DNA of 64,000 nucleotides, taken from NCBI GenBank assembly GCA_024349245.1, contig JALDNG010000006.1, positions 6,259,501 through 6,323,500 on the forward strand, written 5' to 3'. Every line of letters starts with the position of its first letter. Position 1 is the first letter of the stretch. Under the pieces are notes generated by a model. That model saw only the letters and a program-made list of their open reading frames with translations. It did no database searches and was not told the DNA's origin. This DNA comes from Neodontobutis hainanensis. Taxonomy: Eukaryota; Chordata; Actinopteri; Gobiiformes; Odontobutidae. Position numbers and translations under genes: made by a program. This document shows, in pieces, positions 1 through 15,200 of this stretch.

Positions 1-1750
1 CAGATCATCATTCAGCAACTAATTCTTAAAAATGTGTCAATGGTGTGGCTGCAGCTGACTTAAAATTTTGTACATAACTCTAAGAAAACACTTTTTCTTT
101 AGCCATGCCATCAACAAAATGCATTATGCTTGTGTACATTTGGCTAAATAGGATGCTATACCCCAAAATGTATTTCTGCAGTGCGTTGTTACAATAAAGT
201 TTTAGTTTTTTTTTCCTAATCCATCTAAATGGTATTTTTGCCTTTGTTAATCCAAAAGACTGGTTTTGGCTGTAAAAATGGTCGTCAATATTTTTCACCT
301 GATTAACTTGTATGTACATTAGCCTGATTAAAAACCAAACCAACATAAATGTTTAAGTGTTTTAAAACGGTGTTTTTTCCTGTTGAACTTATGTGATATT
401 TATGGAACACCTAAAAGAACCTATTGTCACCTTTTTACTTATTGTGAACTCTATAAAAGTTTGTTTTTAAGAAAGCGCTGCAAAATACATGTTTGAATGA
501 ATGAAATAGTCCTTGAACATGTATTGTCATTAACCTTAGTTTTTATCTCCTAAGCTCTCAAGAGCAAGGTTATCTATGGCCACATGAAATAACTGAATCT
601 CAACAGTATTTTAAATCAAGCTTACAGGCATCTTACTTGACTTTGATGCAAAGTCATGCTGGTGGGTTTTATAAAAGAAAAAATTCGCACAGAGGAGAGG
701 ATTCTAAAAGCCTAAAGATCGCCACAAGAAGGTAAAACTAACCCTAACACTCTTTTATTAGATTTTTTTTATTTTATATTTTTTTATGCAAAACATCAAG
801 TAATACAAGTTATTAAAAACATATTAAACATTTAAGTTAGTCTTAGTCCCCAAGCAAAAAAGTCGTACAAAAACTATCAAGCGGTTCAACTGCAACTCTG
901 CAGCTCAATAAAATCAATAATATTCCTTTTTTATTTTAAAGCGTAACAGTTTCCACTTGATGTTTATAGTTTTAACATTTGAAGTAACTTCAAATAAAGT
1001 GTTAAAATTTCATTTAAAGGAACTGCCTCGAGTTGCATGACTTTTGTGTTGCATGTGTATAATGAAAGCCTGCAACCTCTTGTTTGTCCAAATCTCATTT
1101 GTCGTCTCTATTTAGGTGCAGAGAATGACGGGGACAGTTAGACAATAAGCTCAAGGATACAAGAATTTTAAAAGGTCAGTTTTTAAAATGACAACATGCG
1201 ATACCTTTTGGTGGAATAACTCACTTATGGTGTTTTCTTTCAAAGGTCTGGCTGAGAGGTGGAGTTGCTGGATATTTTGTTAAAACTAAAGTGATCCAGC
1301 GAGTTGGCGTGAAATGAGCACAAGCTACTTGTTACTTTGAGACTGTATGTTAAAGTTTTATTTTTATATTGTCTATTTTTATATTCTTTCTCAATAAAGC
1401 TTTTACGTGTCTGAAATTGTTTCATTTCCTTGCATGCTTTTACAGTTGGTGTAGTAAATGTTAAAAATTAAAGGTTACAAGTAATAAACAATAATATCCA
1501 AAGAGGAATATAGAAACTGCTGTTACTGTGATGTGCTGAACAGTGTTAATGTACGTAATGCTAATGTGTTTTTTTTTTTACACACAAGTAATAAGCATTT
1601 AGTCATGAGCTTTTACAGGGCCATAAACATTTTTGAAGACCTACTTTAAGATAATTTGGTTTTATAAGCCCAGTGTGGTTAGTCATTTCATAAAATACTG
1701 AAAGAGCGTGTGAGCTTCGGTTGCGCATGCTTGAGACACCGGCTAGTTGC
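1..1750. other. AT-rich flank, possible 3' UTR of an upstream plus-strand gene
   Basis: I find no convincing coding exon here on either strand. Plus-strand polyadenylation-like AATAAA motifs occur near 193, 907, 1000 and 1393. The one at 1393 follows a T-rich stretch and is the best candidate 3' end. A splice-acceptor-like TTTAG precedes a short GTGCAGAGAATGACGG segment near 1114, and a donor-like AAG/GTAAAA sits near 731. In human, KHDRBS1 lies just upstream of TMEM39B on the same strand, so this could be its 3' end. That is inference from synteny only, because no KHDRBS1 coding sequence is visible. Confidence 0.3.
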
Positions 1751-1968
1751 TATATATTTGGGGGCGTGTCCATTTTAGTCACGCTCCTCCCACAGCTCCC
1801 TAACGCCTCCGCGTCCCCATCTACTAGTGGCTAGTTTCACATCAACAATGAGTGTCTTCTGTGAAAGCTACGCTAGAGTTACACTTAATATTCTTAAGAT
1901 CTTTTGCGTTTAATTTGTTATACATGCAGAGGGAAATCATCGCAAGCAGAACGTTGAATCTGCTACTG
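1751..1968 (+). promoter_or_regulatory. TMEM39B promoter and noncoding first exon
   Basis: A TATATATT motif at about 1751-1758 is followed by a GC-richer stretch with GGGGGCGTG and CTCCTCCC boxes. A likely noncoding first exon ends at 1968 in CTACTG/GTAAGC. It would splice to the acceptor before the start-codon exon (CACAG near 2550). The transcription start is not determined. This is inferred from position and the donor site. Confidence 0.45.
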
Positions 1969-2606
1969 GTAAGCAATAGCTAATTGTCTTGTCAGTCCTG
2001 TTTGGTTGGTTGCTTGGTAGCTGCTAGTCTGCTAGCTAAGGCCTCAATCTTTGTACTAAATCAAGCATGGTCTTGGCGGACACATTGGGGTCCCCCCCTC
2101 TTTGTGTAGTTCCACGTTGTGCTTGTCCAAAACTTCACACATCAAAATCCATCTTGTATAATAAAATATCCGGAGTGGAAAAACGCCAAACATTGTTGCT
2201 ACGGTGCTAACATTGTCAGCTTCCGCAAACTCCCACTGTAAAAAGGATGCAATATCGCAAATGCAAAAGCTGTTTGTTATTGGGGAAAAATAACATAATT
2301 TTCTGTTGCTTGTTGAATGGGGCGTGCTGCTTGGTACAGGACACCACTATCATTAATAACCCGTGTCTATCTTTGATGTACACGGCGTCAATAATAAACC
2401 AGCAACCATCATCATACTGATGTGTTCTCTGTCCTCGTTGAGATGCCTCAATATAAGAAATCATTTAAACAAAATTACTGCTACATATTTGCTTAATGAC
2501 TTAACTCTGAACTATTTCCATGTTGTTTGTTGTTGTTTGCAAAGACACAGTGATAAATTGCAGAACAAGACTACCACCTGAGAAGTATACTGTGGGTGTG
2601 TCTGCA

Positions 2607-5659
<3,053 letters not shown>

Positions 5660-5771
5660 ACTTAAGTTATTAATGTTAACATTTGTTTTTGAACAAAACA
5701 AACATGCAGAAGAGCTCTGTATTTTTTGGTACAACTGCATTTTGTGTCCCATTTCTGTTCTCATCTGTCAT

Positions 5772-5777
5772 AATAAA
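5772..5777 (+). other. TMEM39B polyadenylation signal
   Basis: AATAAA lies 113 bases after the TMEM39B stop codon. It is the first canonical signal downstream of the gene. Confidence 0.7.
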
Positions 5778-5799
5778 AAGAAATATTTTTGTATGACAT

Positions 5800-7176
5800 T
5801 AATTGCTTGCTTTTATTCGGAGCGCCATGCCACAAGACCCCTCTGGTGTTGAAGATGATCATACACTGGCTTTAATTAGAAAATCGTCACTTACAGAAAT
5901 TGAAAGATTCTAGCGCCGCCACGTGGGCTTGTTAAACATCTGATGTGAGGCCCGTTTTAGAAATACTAGACACGATTAGAAGGCGTACGTGGAGTTACAT
6001 TTTTAACCTTCACAGTCTGAGCATACAGCAATCGCATTATCGTGTCTTGTTTTTTGTGTGACGGAGGGCACAGTAAAGAGCAGAACCTCTGTTTTATTGC
6101 TCTCATGCCGAGGCCTGGACTGGCCCTTTAAGAGGAATAAAGAGGACGGATCTGTTCAGCGCGCATCGATGCCGCTCGGTACGGTTTTTTGTCGTAATTC
6201 AAATAAATGCTGCAGACGGAATTCATGTCCATATATTTTTTAAAAAGCTAACTCCCCTTCAAGTGTACTTAAAGGGTTTAAATCCCGACTGAAGTGATGT
6301 GACGCTGTTTTCAGTGGGTTTGTTTTCTGATGCGTAATTGATTCGGGTAAGTCTTATTTGTGTCATTGGTAAATCTGTGTTCATGGCTCTTCGGATTGTT
6401 TAACAAGAACCTATTAGCACATGAGCTACACACTGCCTACTGGCTTTATTTTTGTTATAATAAATAAAATAATGGATTTTGAAGTTGTGTGGGTGCGTCG
6501 TGCGTGTTTAGTGGCCATCTTTGGGTTGTACTTTTCAATAGAGGCTCGGACAGTCTGTAGACGACGAGTGTGCGATTGTGGCTATAATATTGGTTTCCAT
6601 TGTAATGTTATGTTAACTTGGGCTATCATTTCTCGCTACAGTTTTCATTAACCTCATAAATGTATTTCTGACTGCACCACAAATGTATTTTAATCAATAT
6701 TTTAATTTTAATAATATTCAATAGCTTACATCATAAAATACTGAAATATAGCCTAAGCCTCATTGCAGTGGTCTTAAATGTGTTATAAAACAGCACTCTA
6801 GTGTCCACTCAGGCAAACCACAGTGGTGTAAGAGTAATTTACTCATTCAGCCCTTAGTCTCTGACTACAAATACTACTTTGTATCTAAATATTTCTCAGC
6901 AACTGTAGTGTTTTGCTGCTTCTTTCTGTTTTCTTCTTAAAATTGAGCATCAGTCCATCTCCTTCTGTTGATTTTTGTGCACACTGTGTTTGTGTCATCA
7001 TGTTACAATCGTTTTCTTTGCAGAGACTCTACTGTACCAAGACAAACCCCCTCAGAGGCAGAGAACCTGTCAAACAAAAGGCTGTTTTTTAACTTCCTCT
7101 CTTTGTGTTTCACAGGACATCCTACAGCAACCAACCTGTGCACCTCACAGTGTCACATAAGGGATAAAAAAAAATA
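5800..7176 (+). promoter_or_regulatory. CCDC28B promoter and 5' UTR region
   Basis: This is the intergenic gap between TMEM39B and CCDC28B plus the noncoding 5' part of CCDC28B. A palindromic CACGTG core lies near 5920. A candidate noncoding exon ends at 6346 (TTCGG/GTAAGTC). Acceptors TTTGCAG (to 7023) and TTTCACAG (to about 7115) could begin the exon carrying the ATG at 7177. Short reading frames here have no recognisable similarity. The transcription start is unknown. Confidence 0.4.
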
Positions 7177-8650
7177 ATGGAGGACAAACGCAAAAAACGA
7201 AGCCCAAAGGTGTCTCTTCCTCAGCCTCCTCCTCCACCCATCAACCCCCGCAAACTCTCTGTCCTCCCTGCCAGCAAAAGTGCCACCTTCTCCCTTGGCC
7301 TGCCACAGCCTCCCTCTCCCAAAAACAGAGGCAAGTACAAGAGGTCCATCGGAGCACCAGGACAACCCAAAGAGGTGCTAACAGCAGTTATTGCGCCACC
7401 CAAAATCCCAAGGTTAATTTCTATAAGAATATTTTATTCACTTAAGTCACAAAGGAGACAACAGAAAATTACACTTTAAGTTTGTTTGTGTTTTTTCGTC
7501 CGACAGACCACACAAAGAAAAACCCAGGGCCCCTCAGCCAGCAGGACCTAGCAAAGTCCAATCTTCCCCCCTGCAGCACTCCTTTCTCACAGATGTCTCG
7601 GATGTGAGAGAAATGGAAGAAGGGCTTCTCAATCTCCTCAATGACTTCCACTCAGGCAAACTACAGGCCTTCGGTGAGACGGCCTCGATTAGAGAAGCCA
7701 CCGAGGGAATATTTTGTTACAGGCTGAAAAGGATAGCTAGTTGAAAAGTGAAATGAAATCACTGCAGTGCTATTTTTACTCAACAGACTGTCACTGAAAT
7801 TCTCCTGACTTTGATACAAATGTATTGCGCTCTGTGGGTAGGAGAAAACTTACAGCTATGTGTTCTTGTGGTTGGTTTTCTAGGTAAGGTGTGCTCCTTT
7901 GAGCAGCTGGAACATGTTCGTGAGATGCAAGAGAAGCTGGCGAGACTGCACTTCAGCCTTGATAGCCATGTGGAGGAGCTGTCAGAGGACCAGAGGAAAT
8001 GTGCCTCTGACCACAACCTGGAACATCTACTTTGCAATGTAAGCACAAATCCACACAGGTATACTGTTGGTTCAGTTTTCTTCTAAAATTATTATTTTAA
8101 TGTAATTACTCAAAAGTGACAGTGTCTGTTTTGTACATGCATCACTAGAGCCTTATTGCAGTTATTTCTTGGTTTATAGATATTGAGATGTTGTGTTTTG
8201 CTAAACCTATTCACTTGTACCATAACTGAAATGAATGTACAGTTGTGCTCATACGTTTACATTAACTGGCAGAATTGTTTTTCGGACATTTTTGAGAAAA
8301 TATGAATGATAACACAAATACCTTTTTTTGTCAAACAATTGTGTTTACTCTTTTGAAGGGGGTGATATACACAATGACTCGACAAAGTAAATCAGCAATC
8401 TCATATGACCGCATTCATCTTTTGGTTGCTTTTTATCTTGTTGATGCATCTTTCATCCAATTGTTTCTGTAATTTTGCAGCTGGAGGAACTCAGCACATC
8501 AATGTATCCTTTAATTTCTGATAATTTCTCATGATTTCTTATTGATGCACATTTAACAAAAAAGTCTTATGAATCCTTAATGTGTCACTGCTCAGACAAA
8601 AGCTCCACTTGGCTGAGAACCAGGACCTGCCCAAAACAGCTGCTCCCTGA
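7177..8650 (+). CDS. ccdc28b: Coiled-coil domain-containing protein 28B
   Basis: Five coding exons: 7177-7412, 7507-7673, 7884-8038, 8481-8503, 8596-8650. They give 211 residues, against about 200 in human. CCDC28B is a cytoplasmic and centrosomal protein known as a modifier of Bardet-Biedl syndrome and a regulator of mTORC2 and cilium length. The start MEDKRKKRSPK matches the family N-terminus. A proline-rich, basic, disordered first third follows. The conserved core reads PLQHSFLTDVSDVREMEEGL, then LLNLLNDFHSG, then CSFEQLEHVREMQEKLARLH, which contains the coiled coil. It ends in KLHLAENQD. The acidic run in human CCDC28B is shorter here. Intron 3 carries a decayed repeat. A polyA signal lies at 9452-9457. 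Confidence 0.95.
8236..8440 (+). repeat. Decayed DNA-transposon/MITE fragment
   Basis: The segment starts ACAGTTGTGCTCATACGTTT and continues with GAATGATAACACAAATACC. This resembles the terminal part of a common vertebrate Tc1-type nonautonomous element. I could not find a matching opposite end, so limits and family are uncertain. It lies in CCDC28B intron 3. Confidence 0.4.
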
Positions 8651-9785
8651 GGATCGAGGTGTGGAGGGTGGCAACCACTCATCTTCTCACAGCATTCAAC
8701 CAGTGCTGGTTGTCATGGCATTGATCCAGCTGCCTTAGCAACGGAGTGGAAAGATCATTAGGAGAAGGCTATTTTTTTCCATTTCAGACTCACTAGTTGT
8801 GTAGTGACAGAGACATTAAAATATTTAGTCACCATTGTAAAACCCAAGAACATAGCACAAGAAAAGGAAAATAATATTTTTCTTTGGTTATTATTACTGT
8901 ACTTTTTTTTTGGTTTGATAAGGACATTTTTCTTTATGTAATGCCTATTGCAAGACTTGACACAATTTATAAACATTCGGTCTTTAATTTTTAAAATAGT
9001 GTTTTAGTTTATGAGCCATTCAAAAACATTGTAAACAAAAAGACACATGTGGTCATGAGATGGTGAGTTGAACACTGCGTGGATAGATAGATAGATACAT
9101 TTTGCACATGCACACACAAACATAAACACACTTTTGTCAGTGATACATCCAAAGTAAAGCAATCTTGAGCCTGCTGGATGGAAGGTGTTCCACCACATTC
9201 ACCTCAACAAGGCTGAGTTTGAACTTGTAACATTTAGCTTTTTTTTGACAAAGTCACTGTGGTCAAGAATTTCCGCTTTTGCTATTAGCCTGAAAGCCTT
9301 GTCACATTTTTATGTATTTTCAAAAGGACAAAAAAGGGTCAATTTTGTCATTTAAACTGCATTTTTAAGATTCTTTGTAAATGTATTTATGGATTTCTAC
9401 AATTTTGCCATTGTATATTAAGGTATGGTATCTCTCAAACTTAGCAACATGAATAAAGGTAAAGGATTTTGTTCAGTTGTATGTTTGATTCCACGTGTCT
9501 AAGCACAAGCTGAAGACAAGCCAAAGCCTTGCTGTGTTAAATTTATAAGATTTTTTTTTCCCCCACTGTTTAAAGTGGCTCGATGTCTCCTACAGCCCAA
9601 AGAGCTTATCTTTTTGAATGTTCCAGTCACGACTGATAATTCCAGTCACATTGAGAATAGTTGTGGGGTTTACTTAAACAAAATATTTTACCGGCTGGCA
9701 ATGTGCTTTTTGTAAACCCACTTCATTGCTATTATTGATCTAAAATGAGACACAAATTAGGACTACAGAAATAAAACACTTTATT
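8651..9785. other. Convergent 3' ends of CCDC28B and TOGARAM1
   Basis: This holds the CCDC28B 3' UTR. A plus-strand AATAAA lies at 9452-9457 and a minus-strand AATAAA (read as TTTATT) at 9780-9785 for TOGARAM1. A small GATA tandem (GATAGATAGATAGATA) lies near 9081. No further coding sequence is seen. Confidence 0.6.
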
Positions 9786-10677
9786 TATACATCAATTTGT
9801 CTTTGCAGTTGTTCACAAGCAGGTTCAGTATTTAATTAAACAATATATTTAAAAGGCGACTTGAATAACTGGCACTACATGCTGAGACAAAATCTGGAGC
9901 ATAATATTTATTAGGCAATGTCTGGAGCAAATCTGAACTCCTCCCTCTTTCACTGTTTCAACTGTTCAGGAGTTTAGATCCATCATTGATGTGGGCATCT
10001 GTGTACATAAATGTCTATGAAAAATTAGATTCTATTTAGGTTCAAAGAGTGAGTTTTGGTCATGCAAGTACAATTTGAAATCAGAGAATACAGATTCAGC
10101 GCAAACCCACAATAGATCATTTATATACGGTTTCAATTTACGGCATACAATTAAATATAACAGTAATACTGTGCAAATACACAATTGAGCTGTACAGAAA
10201 TATTTTTGTTACTTTGTGGTAATTTCACAAACAACCTATAACACATTAAAAAAATATTACATCACATTTGATGATACAGCAAAAATATACACTTTTCATG
10301 TCCCTGTCTTTATCCGTTCATTATTTGTGCATTTCATCGATACATTCTGTAATGGTGCCTCTGGATCTCTCTACAGTACATGTTTATATTCTAGAAAAGC
10401 CATGACAATCATGTAAAACGTATAATCTAGCATAAATTTGTAGTTAAAAGTGCAAAGAGAGTAGTTGGTGAGTACGTAAAACCTGATGTTGCTATCATGG
10501 TTCTGTACCAGAGAAAATCTCACTGAGGTAAGAATAAGACTTATTCTTAGGAAAAAGTCCTAATTTAAAAGGACTTTACTTTTATTAATATAAAAGTGCA
10601 GGCACTATAACATATTCTTCAAGTAAGCTTGGTTTTTGTTCTTCAAACATTTTGTAGTGTTGGATTGACTTATTTTT

Positions 10678-12212
10678 TTATAAGGTTCTCAGTAACTCGT
10701 TCAAACTTTTGTGGACACTGGCCGGCTGAGAGGCAGCAAACTCTGTCAGGCTGTGTCCCATTTGGGCATAAAGGGCTTGGCACAGGTTGATGGTTGCACT
10801 CCTTACGCTGCCGCCCCGGCCATGAATTGTGCCACTGTGAGTAGATGTGCCCAGGAGGTGCCACAGTAAAGGCAGCACTTTCTGCTCCACCATCTGGGGC
10901 TTGCGAGGGTAGAGCTCAGTCACAAGATCTGAATTGAAAAGAGACACCAAAAACAATGTGAAGTAGACAAATGAGGCAAAAACATAGATGGACCTATGGG
11001 TTTATAACCCATATAAGCTATTGGAATGACATAAAAGCAGACATACCTGCAACCTTTTCGATAAGATCCACTTTTGCTTTGCCACTTAAAAATTGAGCCT
11101 TGGTGCAAAAAGGTTGAAGGAGGAGTATGTTATCTTGAAGAGAGAAAGAAAAAAAAACAATTAAACACTATTAAAACACTTTGTTGTAATGTTGTAACAA
11201 GTGTTGTAATGTACAATATTAAAAATGAGTACCAAGGTTTGACATTAGTGCATGTATAGCTCCAATAGCAGCAGAATAAACAGCATTGTTCTTTGAATTG
11301 AGGTGATTGTCTACGATGGCTGGGACCAGAATGTTTATCACTTGAGATAAGTTGTCTTTTAACAAGTGGATAATTTTCTGGAGAGACTCGAGAGCATAAA
11401 GGTTGACCTTGCTGTTTGATTCCTGCAACCGAGACCTAAAGGCATCAAACACCTGAAAGAAAGAGATCCCATTAAAACTGATGAAATTCTGTTAAAAGTA
11501 TAAATAAGAAAATAATGTTCATAAAAAACTTGTTACAAATAGTGCATTTTGTTACTTACTGGAAATATACTGTTAATAACCACATTGGGATTGTTCTGGC
11601 AGTCTGCCACTATCTGGTCAATTCCTCTGATCCTTTCACGGAAGTCCTTTGAACCCAGCAGACCTGATATTTGCTTGATATATTCAGTTTTATCAGCAAT
11701 GCTCTGTGTCTGAGATCTGCAGCTGTAATGGCTATTAGAGTCCCTGTAGATTATACACATGTTAATGGACCAGTTCATAGAAATAAGCTTCATAAAAAGA
11801 TTTCTGTCGTAATAATATTTGTAAAACTACATCTCTGCCTTAGTGCTTATTAAAAATTAACTTCCTACCCACCTTGTGGTCTGATTAGGAGGCTCTCTGG
11901 TGAGAGATGACGCTCTCACTGTCCCACTGCCTGGGACGGAACGTCTACCTCTGGCTGACTGGCTGTCCTGAGGCATATCACCAAGACCCTAGAATAACCA
12001 TGTTTATAAGTTAAAGCTGTGCCTTGTCAGAACAGATTTATAAATATAATGACACAGAAATGGATACACTGTACCTTAGTCTTTAGAGTATAGATGGTGT
12101 CTTTGACAGTCACTAGATCTTTTGTGGGAACATATTTTTCTAGAATCTTATCAAAGTCAGGATGGGTTGACAGGGAGAGCAGCATGCGTCGACCAAAATA
12201 CCTTTGGATTTA

Positions 12213-12258
<46 letters not shown>

Positions 12259-15200
12259 TAGTAGTAACTCTCTTTGATCATAGACACTTATTGTAATTAT
12301 TATTGTGACATACAGTGACAAGATAAAGTATCTGAACCTTTTGAAATGTTATGGTTTTCTGAATAAATTTGTCTTGTCATTGATCTGATCTTCATCTAAG
12401 TCAAGGGTAATAACATAATGTGTCTAAAAATAATTAAACAAAAAAAAAATCTAATCTTTCATGTCTTTATCGATAACAACCAAAAAACATCATGCTTGTG
12501 GAAAAAGTATGTGAACCCTTGAGTTAATGACCTCAGAAAAGCTAATTGGAGTTGAGATAATACATTTTGAGGTGTAGACTACAGCTACTTCCATAAAAAA
12601 CCCTCAAACGTTTGGAGTTTGTTCTGCACAAGAAGAACACGCTTATGTGAGCCATGCTTTGCCAAAAAGAGCTTTCAGAGGAGCTACAATCAAGAATTGG
12701 TGCTTTACATAAAGCTGGAAAGAGTTACAAAGTTATTTCAAAGACTTTAGAAATTTACCAGTCTACAGTTGGGCAAACAATCTACAGATGAAGACACTTT
12801 GGGACTGTCGCTGCCCTACCAAGAAGTAATCGCCTAGTCAAAATGACACCAAAAGCCCAACAAAGACTCATCAATGATGTAAAGAAACAACTCTGAAGAT
12901 TTTAAGGCATCATTTGAACTTGGTAACATCTCTGTTTATGAGTCTCTAATATGTAAAACACTGAACAAGCCATGAAGGAACCTGCTGCTTACTAAAAAGA
13001 ACATTAATTCGAGCCTGACGTTTGCAAACAAGCACTTTGACACTCCACAGTGGATGAAACTTAAATTGAACTATTTGGAAAAAACACACAGCACTACATT
13101 TGGCGTAGAAAGGGCACAGCTTATTATTATGAAAACATCATCCCAACTGTAAAGTATGGCGGAGGAAACATCATGAATTGGGCCTGCTTTTGCTTACAAT
13201 CATTGAAGGGAAGATGAATTCCCAAGTATATAAGACAATACTTAAGGATAATGTGAGGATGTTTGTACATCAGGTAAAACTGTGTAAAATGTGGGTGATG
13301 CAACAGAATGGCTTCAGAAAAACAAACGCTTTTCGGAGTGGCCAAGTCAGAGCCCAGACCTCAACTCAAAAGAGATGCTTAGGATTGAAAGAATGGACTA
13401 AAGTTCCTCCTCAACTATTTGCAGATCTGATCCACAACTACAGGAAGCACCTGGTTGAGGTTATTGCTGCCAAGGGAGGATCAACCAGTTATTAATTCTA
13501 ATGGTTCCACTACTATTTTTAATGTTGAATGACTGTGTTTAATAAAGACATGAAAGATCAGAATTATTTTTAGACACATTATGTTTGTGTTTACTTAGAT
13601 AAGGATCAGATCACATTTAAGACAAATTTATTTAGAAAACCATGGAATTCCAACAGTACCACACTTTTTTTTACTTCTTGCCACTGTATATCTTATCAAT
13701 AGACAAGTACCAAACCTGGCTTCTTGTGAGGAGTCTTGTGAGAGTTTTGCAATTGCAGGCAAGATCCTATCGGTAAGTTCTTTTCCTCCAGACAGTAGAC
13801 GAGCAGCACCAACCTTCTCTACCAGATTAGCCAGATGCTGGGCAGTACACTTCCTCACGGCAGCATTGAGATGACTAAAATCCAAATAATATAAGATCTA
13901 TAAGTTTTAGTTTATTTTTTTTAATTTGCCAGATAAATTGAAAACAGGTTTGTAAGCCACATATAGTGCGTACCTGAGGCCTCCAGAGAGTAAAGCATTG
14001 ATACTGCGAGATGGAGTGCAATGCTGCACCATGGAGTCAAGTGCTGTATCCACATCCTGTCTAATGAAGGCACTGGTCTCTCCAGCTTTGTGCAGTAAGG
14101 CTTTAACTGTACCTTCCAGCTCCTGGTCCATTGCTTTATGCAGGTGACTAAAGAGGTCACCCAGTGTACACACAGCAGCTCTAGAAACACCTGATCTTAG
14201 GTTTTTTACCTGAAAGAGATGAACACACATAGGATCATCTTCATAAACATACAAAAAAACATATTTATAATACAATTGTTTAGTCAAGGTTATAATATTT
14301 TGGCTGTTTTATACAAATGTACTACCTCTTGAATTAGTGAGAGACACACATCATGAAGCCTGCTTTGGAGTGTGTCGGAATGATAGTGGGCCAGACTGCG
14401 CATGAATGTTAGTCCTTCAATCTTCTTCTCCCTAGATTATAATAAAGACATGTACATCTTTTAGAAGCCAAAGACTTAGTTTATCAGAATGTAAAGACAA
14501 GGCGTGTAAATTCCTCACCAGTCGTCTGAGCTTAGAAGATTGAAGCACTGTGTAAGAGCTAGTTCCGGCTTTGAAAATGGACACAGTTCTGAAGGCTCGG
14601 AAAAATTGTTTTTGTGGCTCACAGAACCAGGGGACAGCTCATCTAAAATGCCATTAAGACAAATACACCCAGATTAATGTATCATATTACACGTACTGCA
14701 GTGGTGCATTAACAGGAGTTTGTCAAAAGATTTTTAAAAGTACACATTAATAACTTGCTCACACACAGCTGGCATTAAGAGTCTAATAATTTAAGACCTG
14801 TTAAGGAGTGCTGCATCTGCTTATAATGTCCTGCTAAATCGTAAACTTGTATGAAGGCAAACATTAATAAAACCTCACCTGAGCTATGAGACAGTGAGGG
14901 TCGCGTTCGGCTGAGGCTAGGCGCTCTCCTCAGATGGGTTACATTTTTGAGATTTGGGGGCACTGTTGGAGGACTAGGCTGGTGAGGGGGGGTGAAGCAC
15001 TTGACAGGGCTTTGGGGTCCAGGGGGGCTGACAGGACTTTCTGAACTGCAGTGTGATTCAGCTGAGAAAAAGTTTGCTTTGGTGGAGGTTAGTGTGCTGC
15101 CATTTAACTGCAGATCTACAAGAGAGAAGACCACTCTTAGGGCACAGGCAGCATATAAAGCTTCTCAAATCTATCTATTAGTATTTAGAACAGGATTCAA

